A stretch of DNA of 49,222 nucleotides from Daejeonella sp. (GCF_030684675.1 NZ_JAUXXZ010000074.1:1-49222), one strand, 5' to 3'. Positions 1-9,367 are shown, counted from the stretch's first letter. Notes: generated by a model not told the origin, from the letters alone. Made by a program: numbers and translations.

Positions 1-61
1 TATTATTAAGTAGGGATTTAGGCGCTATGCTGTGCCCCTTTGGAGGGGCTACGGGGAGGTT

Positions 62-93
62 CCACCCCCTTTAATTCCCCCGCCGGCGGGGGA
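62..93. repeat. GC-rich palindromic intergenic repeat, copy 1
   Basis: A 32-bp block identical to positions 38525-38556. It ends in the perfect palindrome CCCCCGCCGGCGGGGG (77-92). It lies in the 276-bp spacer before the first gene, next to another G/C inverted stretch (CCCCTTTGGAGGGG near 36-49). A looser relative, CCCCCTCTAGAGGGGG, is at 25671-25686. No gene is supported in 1-276: the short open frames there run through this repeat. Confidence 0.75.
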
Positions 94-276
94 TACTGGA
101 TGCCTAAGCATAACGACACAGAAATGTGTCCACACGATAGGGTTTTATCGGATGAAAAGTCGTGAGGGAGGTTCCAGCTTCCCTTTAGAATCTTATCCTT
201 TTTATGGTAAATTTTTTGTGTCATCACCTTCAGGCATAGTTTTTTCCATATTTTCGGGTATTATGGATTTTACACT

Positions 277-2721
277 ATGAACATTCGTCAATTAGGGTTT
301 AGCCTTTTTCTGTTTTTTCCACTTTTCGTTTCCGGACAAAGCTCCATCCAACTCAATTCATCAGAAATTAAGCTTGGACTCAAAAAATTAAATACCCTGG
401 GTTCTGCATTATATATTGCTGCGCATCCTGATGATGAAAACACCCGTTTACTGGCATTTCTTGCTAAGGAAAAGAAATTCAGAACAGGTTATTTATCGCT
501 GACCAGAGGCGATGGAGGCCAAAACTTAATTGGAAATGAGCAATCTGAATTACTCGGACTCATACGTACCCAGGAATTACTTGCAGCAAGACGCACCGAT
601 GGTGCTGAACAATTCTTTTCGAGGGCAATCGATTTTGGGTTCTCAAAAAATTCGGATGAAACTTTTAGAATCTGGGATAAAGAACAAATCCTGGCCGATG
701 CAGTTTGGGTAATCAGGAAGTTCAAACCGGATGTCATCATCACACGCTTTCCTGAAGATGAACGTGCCGGACATGGTCAGCATGCCGCATCTGCGATCAT
801 TGCCCGCGAAGCATTTATCGCCGCATCAGATCCAAAACGTTTCCCTGAACAACTAAAATATGTAAATGCCTGGCAAGCCAAACGAATAGTTTGGAATACC
901 TATAATTTCGGCTCAATGAATACAACAGCCGAAGATCAGTTAAAACTGGATGTTGGTATTTATAATCCATTGCTGGGTAAAGGTTATGGCGAAATCGCCG
1001 CTGAGAGCCGTACCCATCATAAAAGTCAGGGTTTTGGAAGCGCCAGACAGCGCGGACAGGCAGTCGAATATTTTATACAAACTGCAGGTACTATATCAAA
1101 AAACGACCTCTTTGAAGGGATAAATTCAAAATGGAACCGCATCCCGGGAGGAGAAGAAATCGGGAGGATGATCAATGAAGCAGATCAGAATTTTAACACT
1201 GATGAACCTTCCGCCTCCGTTCCAACATTAATCAATATCCTCAAAACAATTAACAGACTGCCTGAAGGTTACTGGAAGGACCGAAAGACCAGGGAATTAA
1301 AAGATCTGATTGCAGCAGCCGCCGGGCTTTGGTTTGAGTCCTATACTTTACAGGCCATGCAGGCATTAGGTGACAGTATCAGACTGCGTTCTGATATTGT
1401 ACTTCAATCCAAAATCCCTGTTAAATTGCTGAGCATAAACGGACAAAAACAGGATTTTGATCTGAAAGAAGGAGTATCAAAAAGTATTCAAAGCAGTGTA
1501 TTGGCAAAAGAGATCACAGAACCTTACTGGCTATTCGAAAATCATCCGATGGGCATGTTCAAAATCGATGATCAGCAATTAATCGGGTATCCTGAGAAGC
1601 CTAGTTCAGCCGCAATTGGCTTCAGTTTCAGGATTTCAGATGAGGTAATTTCATATCAGCGTCCGGCGGTTTTTAAATTTACCGACCAGGTTCGGGGTGA
1701 GGTATACCAGCCATTAATCATTGCTCCGGCAGTCACAGCCAGTATCGCCGACAAAGCCTATGTCTTTTCCGGAAATACCTCCAAAACGATACAAATACTC
1801 CTGAAAAGCTTTCGTGATAAAACAGAAGGCAGCCTGAGACCTAAGGTACCCTCCGGATGGAAAATTGAACCCCAAAGTATAGCGTTTAATCTTCCGAAAA
1901 AAGGAGATGAAAAAACAGTTCAGTTTACTATAAGCCCCAGCGAGCAGGCTGAATCCGGAAAATTCACTCTTAGTATTCAGTCGGGTGGACAGAATTATAA
2001 TCGGGCTCATCGAATCATAGATTATGATCATATTCCAATTCAAAATCTTTTTCCGCTCGCCGAAGCGAAAATCGAGCGGGTTGAGCTTAAAACAGCAGGT
2101 AAAAAGATCGGATATATTGCAGGAGCCGGTGATCTGATCCCTGAATCCTTACAACAAATTGGTTACCAGGTCAGTACCCTGTCAGAAACCGAGATAATGA
2201 ATACTGATCTTGCACAATACGATGCAATCATCACCGGGGTGAGGGCTTATAATGTTAATGAAAGATTAGCCCTTATGCAGCCTAAACTGATGGAATATGT
2301 CAATAAAGGGGGAACTTTATTGATTCAATATAATGTCAATAACCCATTGCTGGTACAGAATATTGGCCCATATCCGTTTAAAATAACGCGCGACAGGGTA
2401 ACTGATGAGAATGCGGGTGTACGGTTTCTTGAAAAAGATCATCCTGTTTTGAACTATCCGAATAAGATTACAGCTAAGGATTTTGAAGGATGGATTCAGG
2501 AAAGAGGCCTGTATTTCCTTTCGGATGCAGATCCAAAATACAGCCGTATATTAAGCATGAATGATCCGGGAGAAACTGCAAAAGACGGATCACTACTGGT
2601 TGCCGATTATGGCAAGGGAAGATTTGTATATACCTCCCTTGTTTTTTTCAGGGAATTACCTGCCGGAATACCCGGTGCATATAGATTATTTGTAAATTTG
2701 ATCACAAAACAAAAAGAATAA
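277..2721 (+). CDS. Secreted PIG-L (LmbE-like) family deacetylase, long form
   Basis: An 814-residue protein with an N-terminal signal peptide (hydrophobic residues about 7-20), so probably periplasmic. The PIG-L/LmbE zinc motif AHPDDE is at residues 49-54 and the distal GHGQH motif ends at His169, giving likely Zn ligands His50, Asp53 and His169. This family removes N-acetyl groups from sugar conjugates such as GlcNAc derivatives. The catalytic domain covers about the first 270 residues. The rest is a long C-terminal extension ending in a Rossmann-like, ThuA/GATase-resembling stretch (about 610-810). The stop is 5 bp before the next gene, so it leads an operon ending in a sodium:solute symporter. 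Inference: it trims an acetylated glycoconjugate outside the membrane and the symporter imports a product. The substrate is unknown. Confidence 0.85.
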   Translation: MNIRQLGFSLFLFFPLFVSGQSSIQLNSSEIKLGLKKLNTLGSALYIAAHPDDENTRLLAFLAKEKKFRTGYLSLTRGDGGQNLIGNEQSELLGLIRTQELLAARRTDGAEQFFSRAIDFGFSKNSDETFRIWDKEQILADAVWVIRKFKPDVIITRFPEDERAGHGQHAASAIIAREAFIAASDPKRFPEQLKYVNAWQAKRIVWNTYNFGSMNTTAEDQLKLDVGIYNPLLGKGYGEIAAESRTHHKSQGFGSARQRGQAVEYFIQTAGTISKNDLFEGINSKWNRIPGGEEIGRMINEADQNFNTDEPSASVPTLINILKTINRLPEGYWKDRKTRELKDLIAAAAGLWFESYTLQAMQALGDSIRLRSDIVLQSKIPVKLLSINGQKQDFDLKEGVSKSIQSSVLAKEITEPYWLFENHPMGMFKIDDQQLIGYPEKPSSAAIGFSFRISDEVISYQRPAVFKFTDQVRGEVYQPLIIAPAVTASIADKAYVFSGNTSKTIQILLKSFRDKTEGSLRPKVPSGWKIEPQSIAFNLPKKGDEKTVQFTISPSEQAESGKFTLSIQSGGQNYNRAHRIIDYDHIPIQNLFPLAEAKIERVELKTAGKKIGYIAGAGDLIPESLQQIGYQVSTLSETEIMNTDLAQYDAIITGVRAYNVNERLALMQPKLMEYVNKGGTLLIQYNVNNPLLVQNIGPYPFKITRDRVTDENAGVRFLEKDHPVLNYPNKITAKDFEGWIQERGLYFLSDADPKYSRILSMNDPGETAKDGSLLVADYGKGRFVYTSLVFFRELPAGIPGAYRLFVNLITKQKE

Positions 2722-2726
2722 TAAAG

Positions 2727-2909
2727 ATGAAAACTGAAAACTCTGCAAAAACCAATAGTGCTTATTACATCGTTCCGGCCGTATTATGTGGTATTCTTAC
2801 TGCCTGTGTGGTAACAGGATCATTTGGCTACATGGTGTTGGGAGCAATATTGGGTCTTCTTACCGCAGGCCTCTGGGCCAATGTTGTTCAGCATGGAGAA
2901 GAAGCCTGA
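2727..2909 (+). CDS. Small two-helix membrane protein, unknown function
   Basis: A 60-residue protein with a polar N-terminus and two adjacent hydrophobic segments (about residues 13-31 and 33-51), the second glycine- and alanine-rich. It starts 5 bp after the PIG-L stop, with a purine-rich AATAAAG before the ATG. It overlaps the next small gene by 17 bp. Its place between deacetylase and symporter suggests a symporter accessory subunit, but nothing in the sequence proves that. I do not recognise a named family. Confidence 0.6.
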   Translation: MKTENSAKTNSAYYIVPAVLCGILTACVVTGSFGYMVLGAILGLLTAGLWANVVQHGEEA

Positions 2910-3021
2910 TCAGGATCTTCCACCGTTTGTAAAGACATGGAACCAGTTCTACTATCTTCTGATTGTATGGCTGGTACTTCTTATTGTCTTGTTTTATCTG
3001 TTCACTAAAACTTTTGAATGA
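2893..3021 (+). CDS. Very small single-pass membrane protein, unknown function
   Basis: A 42-residue protein beginning MEKKPDQDLPPFVKTWNQFY, followed by one strongly hydrophobic helix (about residues 21-38). An in-frame open stretch extends upstream to 2824, but it lies in the previous gene, and the ATG at 2893 gives a sensible acidic/basic N-terminus, so I start there. Its TGA overlaps the symporter ATG in an ATGA arrangement at 3018-3021, implying translational coupling. It may be a small subunit of the SSS transporter, as in other transporters that need a tiny partner; this is inference from position. Confidence 0.6.
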   Translation: MEKKPDQDLPPFVKTWNQFYYLLIVWLVLLIVLFYLFTKTFE

Positions 3022-4724
3022 GCGGGATTGACTGGATAGTACTGTTTACTACCCTCCTCATAATTGTCGTATATGGCATTTACAAGAGTCGGGGGACAGA
3101 AAATATTGAAGGTTACCTGCTTGGAAATCACTCTTTTCCCTGGTATAGTGTAACCTTGTCGGTCATGGCCACTCAGGCCAGTGCAATCACTTTTCTTTCG
3201 GCTCCCGGACTTGCATTCTCATCAGGAATGGCATTTGTTCAGTTTTACTTCGGCCTTCCGCTGGCCATGATTGTACTCTGTATTACCTTTGTCCCTATTT
3301 TTCATAAACTCAAAGTTTATACTGCGTACGAATTTCTTGAAAATCGATTTGATCTTAAAACCAGGGCATTAACTGCCTTTTTATTCCTGATTCAGCGCGG
3401 ACTATCAACCGGAATCACCATTTATGCCCCATCCATTATACTCTCTACGATTCTTAATATTGACACGACCATTACTACGCTATTTATCGGCGGACTTGTA
3501 ATCAGCTATACGGTTTATGGTGGCACAAAAGCAGTATCCTATACACAAATGCTGCAAATGGCTGTCATATTTTCAGGGATTCTGATAGCAGGAATTCTGG
3601 TCGTAAAAATGCTTCCTGAAAGTGTGGGGTTCGGAAAAGCCTTACAAATAGCCGGTAAAATGGGCCGGACAAATGCAATAGATTTTTCTTTCGACTGGAA
3701 TAATCAATATACTGTATGGAGTGGCTTAATCGGCGGATTTTTTCTGCAATTATCCTATTTCGGAACTGATCAAAGTCAGGTAGGGCGGTATCTTACCGGT
3801 TCATCAGTTGGTCAAAGCCGGCTTGGTTTGTTAATGAACGGTCTTTTAAAGATCCCGATGCAGTTTCTGATCCTTTTGATCGGAGTACTTGTTTTTACAT
3901 TCTATCAGTATCATCAGCCACCAATATTTTTTAATAGTTATGAGCTCGGCAAACTGGAAAAGAGTCCGTATAACAAGGAACTTGAACAGATAAAAACAGA
4001 TTATTCGAATGCATTTACCGAGAAACAGGCAGAGATCAATCGTCTCGAACAGGCAATGAATGCAGAGGATGAGGCAGCAATAAATACACAACGTACAATT
4101 CTGGAGAATGCCGATAAAAAAACCAAAGCAATCCGGCAGCAGGCAGTTGACCTGATGAAAAAGAATGATCCGGACGCTGAAACGAATGATAATAATTATG
4201 TGTTCCTCAGTTTTGTCACTAAATATCTTCCTCAGGGACTTATCGGCTTACTGATTGCGATCATTTTCCTGGCTTCAATGGGATCCACTTCAAGTGCATT
4301 AAACTCCCTGGCTTCAACTACCGTTATTGATATTTATAAGCGACTGGTTAATCCGGATGCTTCGGATGAAAAATACCTTTCGGTATCCAGATGGACAACC
4401 ATAATCTGGGGCATATTTTGTATCCTGATGGCACTCTATGCAAGTAAAATGGGCAATTTGATTGAGGCGGTTAATGTATTAGGATCATTATTCTATGGAA
4501 CGATACTCGGCATATTCATCGTTGCCTTTTACCTAAAAAAGATCGGAGGATCAGCAACCTTCACAGCGGCCATCATTACAGAAGTTATAGTATTTAGCTG
4601 CTGGATGCTGGATCTTATGGCTTTTTTATGGCTGAATGTGGTGGGATGTTTCCTGGTTGTAATGATGGCGCTTATTCTGCAAACGATATTGAAGAATGAT
4701 CCGGAGGCAGGTCAAACGCATTAA
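3018..4724 (+). CDS. Sodium:solute symporter (SSS family)
   Basis: A 568-residue polytopic membrane protein with about 13 hydrophobic segments and the SSS-type conserved region FLSAPGLAFSSGMAFVQFYF in its second to third helices. Family members couple Na+ influx to uptake of sugars, sialic acid, amino acids and similar solutes. A charged, coiled-coil-like insert of about 80 residues (roughly 310-395, rich in E, K and Q) separates the helix after VLVFTFYQYHQPPIFF from the later bundle that starts near LPQGLIGLLIAIIFLAS. It is the last gene of the deacetylase operon and is coupled by a 4-bp overlap. The substrate is unknown; a sugar released or modified by the PIG-L enzyme is the natural guess. 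Confidence 0.88.
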   Translation: MSGIDWIVLFTTLLIIVVYGIYKSRGTENIEGYLLGNHSFPWYSVTLSVMATQASAITFLSAPGLAFSSGMAFVQFYFGLPLAMIVLCITFVPIFHKLKVYTAYEFLENRFDLKTRALTAFLFLIQRGLSTGITIYAPSIILSTILNIDTTITTLFIGGLVISYTVYGGTKAVSYTQMLQMAVIFSGILIAGILVVKMLPESVGFGKALQIAGKMGRTNAIDFSFDWNNQYTVWSGLIGGFFLQLSYFGTDQSQVGRYLTGSSVGQSRLGLLMNGLLKIPMQFLILLIGVLVFTFYQYHQPPIFFNSYELGKLEKSPYNKELEQIKTDYSNAFTEKQAEINRLEQAMNAEDEAAINTQRTILENADKKTKAIRQQAVDLMKKNDPDAETNDNNYVFLSFVTKYLPQGLIGLLIAIIFLASMGSTSSALNSLASTTVIDIYKRLVNPDASDEKYLSVSRWTTIIWGIFCILMALYASKMGNLIEAVNVLGSLFYGTILGIFIVAFYLKKIGGSATFTAAIITEVIVFSCWMLDLMAFLWLNVVGCFLVVMMALILQTILKNDPEAGQTH

Positions 4725-4835
4725 AATAGCAGTCTATTTGTTTTAAATTTAAATGACTGATTATCAAATATTTAACTTACTTATGTGATGGTTTTTTGTA
4801 TATTTTCCTGACAATCAGATGGATGCAAAAAATAA

Positions 4836-5081
4836 CACCAGCACTATTTTAACGAAATGGAAGACTTTCGCTTGAACAGAAAAAAGCGGTATTTACTAAC
4901 CGATATTATAATCATAACTATAGCAGCGGTTCTTAAGGGGTATGAAAAGTTATGACGATATTGAAGATTTTGGAATAATGAGGGAGGCCATAAATATCCT
5001 TAAAAGGGATGAATCAAAAAAATTAGTATCAGAAGGAAAATGAATATTGCTGCACTGGATCTTAATGTGTTCCTTCTCTGA
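4836..5081 (+). pseudogene. Decayed ISAs1-type transposase remnant
   Basis: Reading from 4836 gives YFNEMEDFRLNRKKRYLLTD, then IIIITIAAVLKGYEK, up to a TGA at 4953. After a frame shift it continues YDDIEDFG. This matches the N-terminal region I know from ISAs1-family transposases (an EDPR-like motif, then a hydrophobic helix, then YEDIEDFG). The next stretch, IMREAINILKRDESKK and then KMNIAALDLNVFLL in a third frame, resembles the C-terminal end of the same family, so the catalytic middle seems deleted. Two frame changes and one large internal deletion make it inactive. I saw no terminal inverted repeats. It fills most of the spacer between the symporter gene and the convergent signalling island. 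Confidence 0.6.
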
Positions 5082-5091
5082 AATACCTGAC

Positions 5092-6111
5092 TTAATCCTG
5101 TATATTAGTATTAATATCCTCTGCTTTTTTAACAATATCCCGTATGATATGATCCAGTTCATTACAGCAGTTGACTAAATTATTAAACCATTCTTCGTAT
5201 TCCGTGTATTCTGATTTTATTTCGGTAAGAATGTTTATAATACCCATCATTCTTGCTAAGGGAGCCCTTACTACGTGCGATTGTATCCAGGCAATATCCT
5301 GAAGCTTTTTATTCTGATCTTCTACAGTTTTAATATATTGAACGCGTTCAGTAATATCATTTGCAAGGATCAAACGGGCTTTCCTATTCTTAAAATAAAA
5401 AATATCGCTTTGAATCTCCACATAAATGATATCGCCATTTTTTCTTTTATGCCTGTAAACTGCTTTTGCAAACCGTTTATCAAATTCTTTGTAGAAATTC
5501 ACAGCTTCTTCCACTATCGGAATATCTTCTTCAGGCCTGATATCTTTGATAGTCATGCTGAGAAACTCGTTTTTAGTATATCCGTAATTTCTGACCGCAG
5601 CATCATTCACTTTTAAAAACCGGTATGATTCAAGATCAAAAATCCACATAGGCTGGGGACTCAAATGAAACAGGTCGCTATAGCGTTTTTCAGATTCTTT
5701 AAGTTGTAAACTTGCTTTCGATCGCTCTATAGCATAGATAATGCTCTTGAAAAGAGTGGTAGAATTCAGATCGTCTTTGATCAGATAATCTGAAATACCC
5801 TTAGAAATCGACTTTGTACTAAAATCAATATCGGCATATCCTGTTAAAATGATAATGGGTATCAGTGAAGCTGCTTCAAGTATATCGGTAACCAAATCCT
5901 GGCCGCCTTTATGCGGTAAAGTAAGATCTAATAAAATTATATCGAATAAAGCATCTCCAGCTGACAAAACTTCGGATGCCTGTTTAAAATTACTGGCATG
6001 TGCAATAAAAGGATTTAAGATCTGTTCTGTTAAAAAATCTTCAATTATAGCAAGATCACCCGGGTTATCTTCTACAACTAAAACCCGGCATGACATTTTG
6101 AATTTTACCAT
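5092..6111 (-). CDS. Receiver-PAS-DHp protein without an ATPase domain
   Basis: A protein of about 339 residues. It has an N-terminal receiver (VLVVEDNPGD acidic pocket, phospho-acceptor Asp in IILLDLTLP, Lys in LIKDD), a PAS/PAC sensor domain (about 135-255), and a C-terminal helical part with IQSHVVRAPLARMM, which resembles the H-box of a HisKA dimerisation domain. It stops there with no N, G1 or G2 boxes, so it cannot bind ATP as a normal kinase. It may be a phosphorelay intermediate or a dimerisation partner for the PAS kinase encoded two genes upstream. The frame is open to a TTG at 6117; I prefer the ATG at 6111, with 6096 as the alternative. It lies 6 bp after the preceding regulator stop. 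Confidence 0.8.
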   Translation of the reverse strand: MVKFKMSCRVLVVEDNPGDLAIIEDFLTEQILNPFIAHASNFKQASEVLSAGDALFDIILLDLTLPHKGGQDLVTDILEAASLIPIIILTGYADIDFSTKSISKGISDYLIKDDLNSTTLFKSIIYAIERSKASLQLKESEKRYSDLFHLSPQPMWIFDLESYRFLKVNDAAVRNYGYTKNEFLSMTIKDIRPEEDIPIVEEAVNFYKEFDKRFAKAVYRHKRKNGDIIYVEIQSDIFYFKNRKARLILANDITERVQYIKTVEDQNKKLQDIAWIQSHVVRAPLARMMGIINILTEIKSEYTEYEEWFNNLVNCCNELDHIIRDIVKKAEDINTNIQD

Positions 6112-6117
6112 CCGCAA

Positions 6118-6549
6118 TTATTTTTTTGAGGGTAATTTAACTATCGAGATCCAGAAGTCCTCTATTTTTGAAATAGCATCTATGAAATCATCTACCTCTA
6201 CAGGTTTGGTAATATAACAATTGGCATAGTTATTATAGGACTGGTTGATGTCTTTTTCGGAAGATGAAGTGGTAAGCATGATTACAGGTATATGTTTCAG
6301 GTTGCCGTTGGTTTTAATATATTGAAGCACTTCCTGCCCGCTTCTTCTGGGCAGGTTAATATCTAATAAGATCAAATCCGGAGATTCTGTATCGGCATAC
6401 CCGCCTGTTTTGTTTACAAAATCGATTGCTTTTTCGCCATCCTTTACTACGCTGATCTTATTTGTGATCTTGCCATTCTGCAGGGCTTCGGTCGTAAGAA
6501 GTATATCGCCATCATTGTCTTCAATTAATAAAATATGGATTGGGCTCAT
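6118..6549 (-). CDS. Rcp1-like single-domain response regulator
   Basis: A 143-residue CheY-like protein consisting only of a receiver: acidic pair in ILLIEDNDGD, phospho-acceptor Asp in LILLDINLP, Thr/Ser in MLTTSS and Lys in YITKPVE. The longer alpha4 region and the IEDNDGD start are typical of the Rcp1 (phytochrome-partner) class. The upstream kinase (6562-9078) has the matching phytochrome-type HisKA sequence ASHDLQEPLR, and the two genes are 12 bp apart, so this is its likely phosphate acceptor. With no output domain it probably acts by protein contact or passes phosphate onward. Confidence 0.88.
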   Translation of the reverse strand: MSPIHILLIEDNDGDILLTTEALQNGKITNKISVVKDGEKAIDFVNKTGGYADTESPDLILLDINLPRRSGQEVLQYIKTNGNLKHIPVIMLTTSSSEKDINQSYNNYANCYITKPVEVDDFIDAISKIEDFWISIVKLPSKK

Positions 6550-6561
6550 TTGTTTGCTCTG

Positions 6562-9078
6562 TTAGGTTTTTATAATTGTAAAATAAAATTTGCTTCCTTT
6601 GCCTTCTTCTGATTCTACCCAGATCTTTCCACCCTGGTTCTCAATGATTTTTTTGGTCACTGCTAGTCCCATTCCGGTACCGGGATAATCGTCTTTATTA
6701 TGAAGCCTTTGAAAAATAACAAAAATTTTATCAAAATACTCCTTCCTGATGCCTATTCCATTGTCGCTGACAATAAATTGCCAGTAATTTTTAAACTCTA
6801 TAGCGCTGATGTGAATTTGAGCAGGTATGCCTTGCTGAGAATATTTTAAAGCATTGCTGATCAGATTTTGAAAAACCTGGCGAAGCGGGGTTTTATATGC
6901 CCGGATCACCGGAAGCTTTCCTGCATGGATCATTGCGTTCTTTTCTGCAATTTGTTTTCTGCACAAAACTAGAATTTCGCTGAGCAGATCATTCAAATTA
7001 AGATCCTCCTGGGTATCTTCCGTTTTACCTACTTTTGAAAACTCGAGTAAGTCAAGGATGATCTGCCGCATTCTCCTAGCTCCGTCAACAGCGAATCCGA
7101 TATATTTTTTACCGTTATCATCAATAACATTTCCATATTTTTTTTCTATTTGAGTCAGAAAACTGGTTACCATCCGCAGGGGCTCCTGTAAATCATGGGA
7201 TGCCACATAGGCAAATTGCTCCAGTTCTGCGTTGGATACAGCAAGCTCTTTTACATGTTTCCGGATGCTTTCGTTTAACTCTCTTAAACGGATTTCAGAA
7301 AGTTTACGTTCGGTTACATCCTTAAAGTACACAGACAGCCCGTTATCAGAAGGGTAGGCGCTGATTTCATACCATTTTTCTAAAGGGGGATAGTAGTCTT
7401 CAAAATGCACTACCTGGTTGGTTTCAAGGGCCAGGTGATATTTACCGTACGATTCTGATCCTACAGAACTCGAATATACATCCCACAAATTATGATTAAG
7501 TATATCTTCTTTGTGTCTTCCCAGTACTTTCTCTGCTTCCTTATTCCAGTACGTAACTTTCCAATTCTTATCCACAGCAAAAAAAGCATCCCTTATACTT
7601 TCAAGGATGGTGTTTTTCTCTTTCAGGGTATTAATGAAATCCGTCTCAGCTTTCTTCCGCCAGGTAATGTCCTGCATGGCGCCCACCATCCGGATTGCTT
7701 TACCCTGTTCATCTCTTATTACAAAGCCATTGTCTGCAACATGAGCATACGTTTGATCGGATTTGCAATAGCGGTACTCATCCGACCAATTTGTTTGTAC
7801 TCCATTAATCACTTGATAAATTCCGCTTACAACCCGCTCAATATCTTCCGGATGGATATGGGCTGTCCAGGAGCTAACATCGGTTTTAAACCCTTGTGAG
7901 GTGTAGCCGAATATGGTTTGAAATCCCTCACCCCAATATAAGGTATTATTAGCCAGATCCCAGTCCCAAATGGCATCTGATGTAGCCCGGGTGGCGTACT
8001 GATATCGCTGATTACTTTCTTTAAGTTTCATCAATACCCGTTCACGCTCGGTAATATCGTTGAAAAAGGCCGTAACTCCTGAAAAAAGGCCGCTTTGATA
8101 GTCTAAAACAATATTCCCTTCTACCATTATTATTTTTTCACTTTTACTTTTAAGCGTTAGCCGTATATTGCTTATGATTTCTCCAAATTCTGCTTTGGCG
8201 GTATAGGCTTTATAAAGGTATTTAGATTCCTCTGACAAGATATCAGGCACAGTGAGGCTGAAAATTTCTTCGTCACTGTATTCCAGTTTTTGTTTAAACG
8301 AATCATTGGCAAACACCAGCCTGCCCTCCGCATCGCACTGACTGATTATTTCGTGGGTGTTCTCGGCCAGCAGATGGTATTTATGTTCGCGTTCTGCCAA
8401 CTGTAAATTATTTGTTCTGAGTTTTCCAATTATTCTGGAAAGCAATATCCCTAAAAGGGTTAAAAGGATAAGAATTGAGCCATTCAGCCATAGCTTTGTT
8501 GCCTCAATTGTATGAAGCTGGTCTTCTATATTCTTGATATTTGTATTGTCTTTTTTGCCTGCATAATCAGATAAGGTGGTCTGCGCCTGTTGGAAATTCT
8601 GAAATGCGCTGTATACAAACCTTAAATTAAAGTTCACAGCTTCATCATGTCTGCCTTCTTCAATTAATTGAATTAGCGTTGCCCTTACTTTTGCATAGTG
8701 TACCCTGAATGATCTAAGCTTATTGAAAAGGCGCTGTTCATGCGGATCTGTTACCAGTTTTTCATATTCTTTCAGGTTGGAGTCATTCTTTCCTCCTTCA
8801 GCCAATACTGTCTTTAATGCCTCATTTTTTGCCTTTTTTTCGGTGTAATATAAAAAGCGCAACAGATTAACATGAACATAATCACTCCCCTTGCGCATAC
8901 GGATGAGGATAGCCTGCTTATGGAGAGATTTATTGAGTAACTCGCTTATGATATGATGGGTTTTCTGCTGGTGCTTATATTCATTGACCCCAACAGTAAG
9001 TAAGCCTGTCAGTAATGCTGTGTAAACGAGCAGCAGCAGGTGTGATATAGGTATATTTTTAATAAACATGAGTTTCAT
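6562..9078 (-). CDS. Membrane sensor histidine kinase with three PAS domains
   Basis: A protein of about 838 residues. It has a transmembrane helix near residues 12-30, a periplasmic helical sensor of about 165 residues (four-helix-bundle or CHASE3-like), a second helix near 198-218, three PAS/PAC modules (about 235-345, 365-475, 490-600), HisKA with AYVASHDLQEPLRMV, and a HATPase_c domain with NLISNALKYS, DNGIGI and GTGMGLA boxes. The kinase end is of the phytochrome-like class that signals to Rcp1-type regulators, and such a gene follows directly. The frame opens at a TTG at 9099; the ATG at 9078 fits the membrane anchor better (9069 also possible). The 289 bp upstream probably hold the promoter. 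The ligand is unknown. Confidence 0.9.
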   Translation of the reverse strand: MKLMFIKNIPISHLLLLVYTALLTGLLTVGVNEYKHQQKTHHIISELLNKSLHKQAILIRMRKGSDYVHVNLLRFLYYTEKKAKNEALKTVLAEGGKNDSNLKEYEKLVTDPHEQRLFNKLRSFRVHYAKVRATLIQLIEEGRHDEAVNFNLRFVYSAFQNFQQAQTTLSDYAGKKDNTNIKNIEDQLHTIEATKLWLNGSILILLTLLGILLSRIIGKLRTNNLQLAEREHKYHLLAENTHEIISQCDAEGRLVFANDSFKQKLEYSDEEIFSLTVPDILSEESKYLYKAYTAKAEFGEIISNIRLTLKSKSEKIIMVEGNIVLDYQSGLFSGVTAFFNDITERERVLMKLKESNQRYQYATRATSDAIWDWDLANNTLYWGEGFQTIFGYTSQGFKTDVSSWTAHIHPEDIERVVSGIYQVINGVQTNWSDEYRYCKSDQTYAHVADNGFVIRDEQGKAIRMVGAMQDITWRKKAETDFINTLKEKNTILESIRDAFFAVDKNWKVTYWNKEAEKVLGRHKEDILNHNLWDVYSSSVGSESYGKYHLALETNQVVHFEDYYPPLEKWYEISAYPSDNGLSVYFKDVTERKLSEIRLRELNESIRKHVKELAVSNAELEQFAYVASHDLQEPLRMVTSFLTQIEKKYGNVIDDNGKKYIGFAVDGARRMRQIILDLLEFSKVGKTEDTQEDLNLNDLLSEILVLCRKQIAEKNAMIHAGKLPVIRAYKTPLRQVFQNLISNALKYSQQGIPAQIHISAIEFKNYWQFIVSDNGIGIRKEYFDKIFVIFQRLHNKDDYPGTGMGLAVTKKIIENQGGKIWVESEEGKGSKFYFTIIKT

Positions 9079-9367
9079 TAGCCAAAAACTACTTATCAAG
9101 TTACGGAATATTAATTGCTGGCCAAATTAGAAGATCGGCATTACCAGGGCAAACGCATAAAAATAGTTGGTTTCGGATGTACCAAATAACTATTTGATTA
9201 TCTGATAGTTAATTTACTTATAGGGCGATTTTAGATATAATTATCTGATTAGCCTTCGTTATAACAATACTCCGAAGATTAATTCTGCTTTCTAAAAACG
9301 GCAGACTATGATGGAACTCTTGATATTGCTTAACAGCGGATTCTGTCTGAGCTTTGAAATACGGCAC

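Noticed and set aside
18-280. Short open frames before the PIG-L gene
   Set aside because: They run through G/C-rich repeat DNA on both strands and resemble no protein.
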